Of a DNA stretch of 64,000 nt, positions 57,204-64,000 are shown piece after piece (position 1 is the stretch's first letter; each line of letters opens with the position of its first letter). The DNA is taken from positions 18,137 through 82,136 of the forward strand of contig BGZK01002062.1 of NCBI GenBank assembly GCA_005406025.1, read 5' to 3'. The position numbers and the translations under genes are program-made. The notes below the pieces were generated by a model. It made no database searches. It was not told where the DNA came from and was given only the letters and a program-made list of their open reading frames with translations. This stretch comes from Eumeta japonica (lineage: Eukaryota > Arthropoda > Insecta > Lepidoptera > Psychidae).

Positions 57204-57539
57204 GTCGCCGTCGTTGTAGCCATCAACATAAACAACAGCCTGTGATGCTACTTACTGGCTTTGGATATTAGCCTCTTCTAAGACTGATATTTGAACACAT
57301 AAAAAATTGTTCACATAGATTCAAATATTAAAAGATATTGATCTAATAATATTTTGCCAAGTAAAATGGTTTAATTTATAAACGCGTCATGTCTAACTTG
57401 TAATAATTGAATATTATCCAAAGACATAAAAATTGACAAAATAGCGGTTTACTTGAACTTATACTTAAGTACAATTTTTTAAGTACAAGGTAAATAACAA
57501 AAAAAAAACATTAAGAATTTTATAAAAACAAAACTTTAA
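57204..57539. other. AT-rich DNA, nothing seen
   Basis: No feature noted. Confidence 0.5.
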
Positions 57540-57700
57540 GAATTGCAGCTCCCGCACGCAGGAGAAGGATTGTCACTATTACTCTAAATCCAGGCTTCCA
57601 TAAATCAGGTGCGTAAGGTGGTGACGACGGGCGGCTCCACATCTGCGCCGTGACTTATGGCCGGCTCGCGTCACTTTAAGTACGATAGTCAACATTTCCT
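57540..57700. other. Mixed island (possible regulatory element)
   Basis: GACGACGGGCGGCTCC and CTTATGGCCGGCTCGCG in AT-rich surroundings. Non-coding. Confidence 0.35.
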
Positions 57701-59351
57701 CCTTCTAAAGCTATTTAAGATCTTAAAATATATGTGTGGGATACGCTTTAAACGTACAATTGTCGGGGGTTAGTGCTAGATTTATTCCGGCTGTTTATCC
57801 TATCCAACTGCGATTGCGCGTACGTGAGAATTTTGAGTGTGCCTATCACGTACTCGTTGTGATGAATCATTTGTTTAGTTTTGATAAATGCGGTGATGAT
57901 CGAGTAGAAGACGACGGCGGGTGGACTAACGTGTTTTTAATTTAGTCAAGTGAAGAGACATAGCGGTCACATGGTTTATGTATTAGGTAAATATCAAACT
58001 GCTCTCTATCCGGTAACACTTATTACCAAATAACGCTAAGATATACGAAGCGACTAAAGCCTTTGAAGGACTACGGGACAACCGATCATGTTCATATGTT
58101 AAGGTGAGAACTTACTTAGACATAATGCTCATTTAATATGTAAATAGAGTTTAATTACATTATAGACCATATTGTTGTTATCAATATCAGTAAAAAAATG
58201 ATCTAAAAAAAACTTTGAATTGTTCTAAATATGTGAAATATTCTTTTAGTCAAATTGGTGGAGTTTAAAAATAAAATAAAAACCTAAGAGGAAAAATATT
58301 TTTATTACATTGTAACACAAATTTTCTATAAATAAGCGTAATTTTTGTCTTTTGCATTAGTTTACTACAGATTTCGTAAGATCTTTAGTCATGAATACTG
58401 TTTCATGTATCTTTAGACTATCTGACAATAAGAGTCCCTCGAACCATTTGCTTCAGAGACCATGTTAAGCCGTAAGACTCAACTCTTGTCACAGCATTAA
58501 TGACGAATATCATTAACAGCCCCCGGCCCGTCTGCGCTGGCATGGATGTCCGAGTCAATCATCGGCTAGGTATTACCAGTGGCATAACGAAAAAAAAAAA
58601 CTTAAAACAACAATTGTTTGATGATTAAAGTTGTACGAGCCGTGACAAGGCTCACAAACAAATTGTTATTGAATGAGATAACCGTTTATAATAATTTTAA
58701 GGCTACATTGTTCTACATGTTCCCTTAAAACGATAATTGTGACAAAACTCAAATCTCAATAAAGTCCTTAAACATATGTAAATCGAAATGGATGTAGTAA
58801 CAATTCATTTCAGCAGAACCATTTTAAATATGCAAAATTAGGTAACGATAGCTGTTATTAATGGGGTAGCAACCTCCAAATCTCGTGGCTTAGCATTATC
58901 TCAGAAGCAGAGAGCAAATGGCTTAATTCGACTTGCTATTTAGAAGATTAGAAAACTCATTGGTCGACCGGTTCGTAGTCATTGAGCTTTGAAAACAGCG
59001 CTCATCATTCGACTACAATTGCTCAAAAAAAAAAATGAAAATTTCAGATGGTTTCATTCAATTTGAAAGATTTAATTTTTTACATAGCAAATTTAACGTT
59101 TTTTCAATCCTAAAATGTGTTGCATATTATTTAGAAAAAAAAAAGTAAATAATGACCGTGCACGAAATACATAAGTAATACTGCTCCTGAGTTCACGGAT
59201 CTGTGGTGTTTAATTTATGCATAAAACAGGCAAAAATATTGCAATAGTTAATGGAATACTAATAAAAAATGGAAGATATAATTAAATACGATAATATCGG
59301 AATCATGGTTGACAAAGTGATCGGTCGGTATAAATGATGAAAAATTTGATG
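57701..59351. other. Non-coding DNA, nothing recognised
   Basis: The frame at 57736-57945 has no domain. A small hairpin GAGCC-GTGACAA-GGCTC lies near 58637-58653. Confidence 0.45.
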
Positions 59352-59383
59352 TACACGCGGGCGGAGCCACGGGCAAAAGCTAG
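59352..59383 (+). mobile_element. Helitron-like 3' end
   Basis: ACACGCGGGCGGAGCCACGG, then GCAAAAGCTAG ending at 59383 and followed by T: the clearest of the four Helitron-like termini in the window. The body upstream is too worn to delimit. Confidence 0.6.
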
Positions 59384-60714
59384 TAAATAATGAAATACAT
59401 ATTACAGTCAAATATTTTTGCAGAAAGATGTTAATTTTAGTTATAAGTTGGCGTGATAGATATACGACCCCTATCCAAAATATCAAAATATTAATAATGT
59501 AAATGGAAGTTCGGTTATACAATTACAACTTTAGGAGAAAGAAATAAGCATCTGAAATATTTTTGTTACAAACGAATGCCTAAGGTTTGTATATGAGGGG
59601 TCTTTCGCACTTGGAATATAGCTTTTATGACCGATTTTTATTTAAAAATATTGACCCACATGAGCTATTATATTTCATGTCAAGCAATAGTAATAATTAA
59701 TTGCATCCAACATCGCGTGCTTTGAAAGTGTGGTTTATCAGCGTGGTGCACTTGCAGAAATGCTAACAAGTGCAGCGACAGGCTGCGGGGGTGTCGCACA
59801 CGTGTCGCGCAATGAAATGTGGCTGCGTTCCGCTGCATACCGCCTCGTATGTCAGCACGCTTAAGGCCCACACACACCGGACGGGCGGCCGCCGCAAGGT
59901 GAGTTATCACCGCGAAGAATGATTGCCCATGTGCTTATTAAAATTCGATGAATTTCGTATGATATCAAAATTATTTCTATGAACACTCATAGAGTTTTCA
60001 TTACGATAGCAACTTTTCTAAAATAAATTATATTTTAAGAGCAGTTTATAAATAATTAATATCAATTTTTAAATCAAATTGATATTGTTGATTTGTGGTT
60101 CTTATGAAGCATTGAAGCTCTCCTTCTATGCCTGATAAGTACCGTAGTAGCGTTAAATTTTTGATGTATTAACTAAAAAACGTGTGATTGCAGCCATTTT
60201 TCCAAATCGAATTTTTGTTCAACTTTTTGTTTTATAATAAAGAAGTGTTATAATTTAGTAATGTGCATCTGTCAAGCTTTTTTAATTTCTACAGACCTGT
60301 TACGAGTACTTATAGTTTATGAATTAAAATTGAATTTATAAATGATTGCTGCTCTCTGTTTTGCCAATTAAATCGTATAAATTGCAATAAAGTACATTCC
60401 TGGAGAAAAATTTATGTTAATTAAATTTTGTAAGATATAATGTTTATTTTTATAAATAAATCAGTGAAACAATTATCCCAATAACTCGCAAGAGTTTTCC
60501 GTGTTGAGGTAATAGGCAGACATGAATATGAGGAAATATTTACTAAATGCTCTTTGAGTCTTCTGAAAGGCTAGCTATTTAACGTAAATGAACTTCATAC
60601 GAAGGTTTCAGATAGCAATTAATCATGATATTGTGAATCATATTTTTTGAACGTGAATGAAATAATGTAATGCATATTTATGCAAGTAAATACTCGTCTT
60701 TTAAAATCAATCAT
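59384..60714. other. Non-coding DNA with GC-rich patch at about 59700-59910
   Basis: The patch has CACACACCGGACGGGCGGCC and GTGTCGCACACGTGTCGCGC. The 76-codon minus frame across it is not recognised. The rest is AT-rich. Confidence 0.4.
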
Positions 60715-60960
60715 CGCCCCGTGGAGCCTTAGCGGCGCCGGCGCTCGGTGTGCGGGCGGCCTTAGTGGCGTGCGGGTCGCGGCCGCGGCGCTCGCGTGCC
60801 ACCTCCCGCCGCCTTATACTTTATTGCGGCTTACTAACTATTAACATTCTTCTATGGGGAGTTTTTAGATAAACGAACGTCTAAGTAATGCCGGCCGCCC
60901 ACTCGGCGCTCGCCGGTCACGTGACTGCCGCACCTAACTCTTTTATTTTGGATCGCATAC
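60715..60960. other. GC-rich island (possible regulatory element)
   Basis: GC blocks (GCGGCGCCGGCGCTCGGTG; TCGCGGCCGCGGCGCTCGCG) flank CTTATACTTTATTGCGGCTT and ACTATTAACATTC, which contain TTTATTG. No exon. Confidence 0.45.
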
Positions 60961-61084
60961 TATCGTAATTTTAAACGTGTAACGTGATCAGGCATGGGAA
61001 ATATCGAGACCACGACAAAGAAATATGTCTACACATTGAATATATTAAGTACTCTCTACGACAATTACAATCCACATACAACAA
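60961..61084. other. Spacer
   Basis: Nothing seen. Confidence 0.4.
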
Positions 61085-61270
61085 CTACGTCCCATCGCGG
61101 AGTACAGGCTTTTTCTAAGAGGATATTAACCCCACACAAGCTCGATGCATGTTGAGAAATTCACACGTCTTTGTAGATTTCGGTGCACTTTATCCGAGAT
61201 GCAAATTTCATCACGATGCCTTCCCTCACCGCACAAGCACCGCATTTCATCATAATGCACATTTGATGAT
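61085..61270. repeat. Probable dispersed-repeat fragment
   Basis: TAAGAGGATATTAACCCC, TAGATTTCGGTGCACTTTAT, CCGAGATGCAAATTTCATCA and CGATGCCTTCCCTCACCGCA follow the wording of a very common lepidopteran dispersed repeat known to me from many moth genes. Assignment is by memory. Confidence 0.45.
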
Positions 61271-62489
61271 TCAATTTGTATACGACTTTTAAGAGCGTTT
61301 AGCAGGTGTAAAGGCTCCGACCTGTATCTTGTATCACACTTGGACGCATTAGACGTAACCCTACATATGGGAACGAAGTCGTTTATCGGGGCTTACAATA
61401 GGAGCTGACTGATAGAAATTACAACAGAAAGATAAAGCGCTATGTCCCCTCCATGCGTTTTTCTCTCCCTCTCTTGAAATTTATTACTTAGCATTTTTTA
61501 TTGAATTAATAATTCATTATTTTATATCTAATTTTTAATAAACAAATATTTTCCTCAAAATATTATATGAAAATTTTTAAATTTAATTCCTCACTTTCCA
61601 TCATTTATATTAAAAAAAAAAAACTTCGTTCTTGACAAGGGTCTCCGTTCACATATTTTGTTTTTTATCAATATAAGGATCTGGAAAATTTTTAATTTAG
61701 TTATATGTCGCTCATAGTTTGTACATAGTAATATGTAGTTCGTAAAGCAGGCTACGAAGTGTGTAACAATCCTTATCGTAATTATCAAACAATCTACATA
61801 AAAAATTACAGACTACAGTTTTGAAATTACAGATAAAAATATTGCTTTGTCTATGAAGTTAGTTGAATATCCAATAAAAAATAAAACAGGAGTTATATAT
61901 TATTTATTTAAGGAAAACGTTCAATTGAAATATCAAATTAATAATGCAGAAATGCACATTTTATGATTGTATTGTAAAACGTTTTATTTGCAACGACATA
62001 TATTTACGTCGAAAATTAAATTACAGAAACGTTTCGTTCTGAAAACCTTTAAGGGCGTACCGATAAGCCAGCCAGCTCGTCGACAATGTTTGCCTTTCTC
62101 GAATTAAAGTCAAGATCTGTGGAAAAAAATCCGAAATTTATGAATGAATTCAGAGATGCTGCTATGCTACTTCTTTTATAAACTAGAGATTAATTTGTGC
62201 TTTTCGTTAATTTATCCATTTAATTTAGAAGAATACAAAGTATAAGTATTTTCGAATAACAAATTGAAAGCGATCACTATTAGAGAAGTGCGTAATGATC
62301 AATAATGTTTCATTAGAAAAAAAAACGCGTCTTCTCTATGCACGTATCATCAAGAAATGAAAGACCAAAATATTTTCCAAAAATATCGTACATAGTAATT
62401 AGTAGTCGTTGTAAGTTAATAGCAACCTATCGTCAAATGTTCGATATAAGATATCTCAATACGAGAACCTCCTCGAACACAACGTACGT
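61271..62489. other. AT-rich DNA, nothing seen
   Basis: No feature noted. The frame at 61591-61788 (minus) is unrecognised. Confidence 0.5.
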
Positions 62490-62720
62490 AGGATATCGGC
62501 TTTCAAAGCCGCCGCGCTGGAGTGCGCGGGCGCGGCGCGCGTGTCGCGTGACGTCCGTTACCTTTTGTACTTTAATTAGAGCACTCGCAATTAATACCCG
62601 TAAAACATTTAACCTTTTCGCCGCGTAAAGTCCAACGGCTATAATTCATTGCGTTTTAATGGCGCTAAATGGCCTTATAAACGTTTTATTTATGCTCGTG
62701 ATTTGAATTTGTACGCGAGA
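62490..62720. other. GC-rich island (possible regulatory element)
   Basis: CCGCCGCGCTGGAGTGCGCG and CGGCGCGCGTGTCGCG are followed by TTTAATTAGAGC, GCAATTAATACCCG and TTTATTTATGCTCG. The 96-codon frame here is compositional. Confidence 0.4.
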
Positions 62721-63667
62721 CGGTCCATAATCGTCGTTGTAAATTGGCCGGTTTTGTGCCTCATTCAAATTTTGTTTCATGAGAATTGCTTACGTTTTTT
62801 TTTTTATGATTTCTACCTTCTCTTCCCGTAATACATACTACATGTACCGCATACACATGCTGCAGTGCATGCTGCCTATAGAATCCTAATTGGTGCTGGT
62901 TCAAGAACTACTGAATTCACTTTTAAGAAAATGTTATAAATTAATGAGGATATCAATTAATAGGATCCTAAATAAAAGTGGAAAAATCGTATTTTTTTAG
63001 TTATTATCTGTAGAGAAAATGATAACATTTGATGGGAATATACAAAAGATAAAATATTTTTCTGTATATAGTATTCTTCCTGAATATTATGCATCAGATA
63101 AAAACAGCTAAACGAATAGACATAACGATTTTTGTGAATATCTCATAATTGCGGGAAATCTCTAGCTGATGATACTAGCCAGGTTTAAAAAGTAGGTGGT
63201 GTTGCTGATGTCGATAAAACATAGAAATTCGCTGTCTTTTCTGTAAATTTTATGTTTCTGTGCAAAATGAAATACATTTTATGTTCCAGACAGGAGAATT
63301 GCTAAAATGAGCTTTAGTTTAAATGTTTTCGCTTATCTACAAATAGTCTATATAAAATAATTAGAATTCTCTATCTAAATATATCAAGTAGTTATAAAGC
63401 TTTCGTAAAAATAGACAAATAAATGGATATGTAACCTAAAAAAATACTTTCACTCTGTAAATGAACCATTTTTTGGATTCGTAATGTAAATGAGATTTTT
63501 TAACTCTTAATGTAATTAGTGTTCTTTATCGTTAGATCTATTTTTTGTCACACAAAAATTAACAAACTATCTAGGATGATGACTTGTACAAGCAGAACAA
63601 GAAAACAGTCACAATTTTCTATTCCGTAAAAGGCAATAGAAAAAAGTTTAGTAGCCAAATCCACGAA
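62721..63667. other. AT-rich DNA, nothing seen
   Basis: No feature noted. Confidence 0.5.
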
Positions 63668-63795
63668 AAGGTCGACGTCACCGTCGTAGGCGGCCGCCGC
63701 TACGCACGGGCTACGCCGCTACGCCCGGAGACATCTGCTACGAATACGGAATAAGATATTTTTACGACGCGTGCTACGAAAAAAAAAAACAACCA
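63668..63795. other. GC-rich stretch with repeated CTACG
   Basis: GCTACG or CTACG occurs five times between about 63698 and 63780, among GGCGGCCGCC and GTCGACGTCACCGTCG. It may be a short degenerate repeat. Nothing is recognised. Confidence 0.4.
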
Positions 63796-64000
63796 AAGGT
63801 AACGTCAGAGTTCAACGTACTTTTGGTGTGAAAGAACTACTCTGCTAATGGGTACATTTAATAATTAATACCACGTTCTTGACGCAGCTGTACTTTCTAT
63901 GATACCTACCATTTATATTTACGTTTTAAACAGTAATAATACAGTAAATAATAAATATAATATATTACCTGAAGGCTATATTTTAGTACCCTAAATTAAA
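63796..64000. other. AT-rich DNA to window end
   Basis: No feature noted. Confidence 0.4.

Overview
The window looks like gene-poor DNA from an insect, most likely a moth or butterfly. The sequence is AT-rich with short, very GC-rich islands. It carries several dispersed repeats of a lepidopteran kind: a tRNA-derived SINE with a long body resembling the Metulj type, Helitron-like 3' ends (a GC hairpin followed by GCAAAAGCTAG|T), mariner elements, and jockey-like and RTE-like LINE scraps. I found no intact host protein-coding gene, rRNA or tRNA. Open reading frames outside the transposons are short and match nothing I recognise. The longest (152 codons near 46.1 kb) lies in a GC island that is open on both strands, so I do not call it a gene. 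The organism call rests on remembered repeat families, not on a search.

Layout. 0-8.5 kb: a 478-bp repeat (exact second copy at 43.6 kb); a Helitron-like remnant; a 1.28-kb inverted-repeat element with a THAP-domain first exon at one end and a SWIM/YqaJ-family first exon at the other; and a Helitron-like element with an internal 230-bp duplication. 8.5-14.6 kb: GC islands, a 97-bp satellite of about 17 units with no length change, a second array of 119/120-bp units, then a long GC-rich block. 14.6-24 kb: a LINE reverse transcriptase fragment (minus strand), GC islands, hexamer-periodic DNA containing a perfect 18-bp hairpin, and a 174-bp inverted repeat with 64-bp arms. 24-41.4 kb: three decayed copies of one mariner family, all on the plus strand (24.2, 33.2 and 40.35 kb). 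Between the first two is a 2.8-kb inactive hAT-like element that still shows an 84-bp intron; between the last two is a LINE 3' end split by an insertion. 41.4-64 kb: GC islands, a 258-bp foldback element, the second 478-bp repeat, a Tc1/mariner fossil beside a G-quadruplex motif, a SINE, microsatellites and scattered repeat fragments.

Two layers seem to be present. One is a series of decayed or non-autonomous transposons. The other is a set of 0.1-1 kb GC-rich islands with homeodomain-like cores (TAATTA, TTTATG, TTTATTG) every few kilobases. The islands resemble conserved regulatory DNA around a large developmental gene, but this is inference; a cross-species alignment would decide it. The item most worth follow-up is the element at 4.6-5.9 kb, whose two ends carry the same CRE-containing promoter-like segment facing inward toward two different genes.
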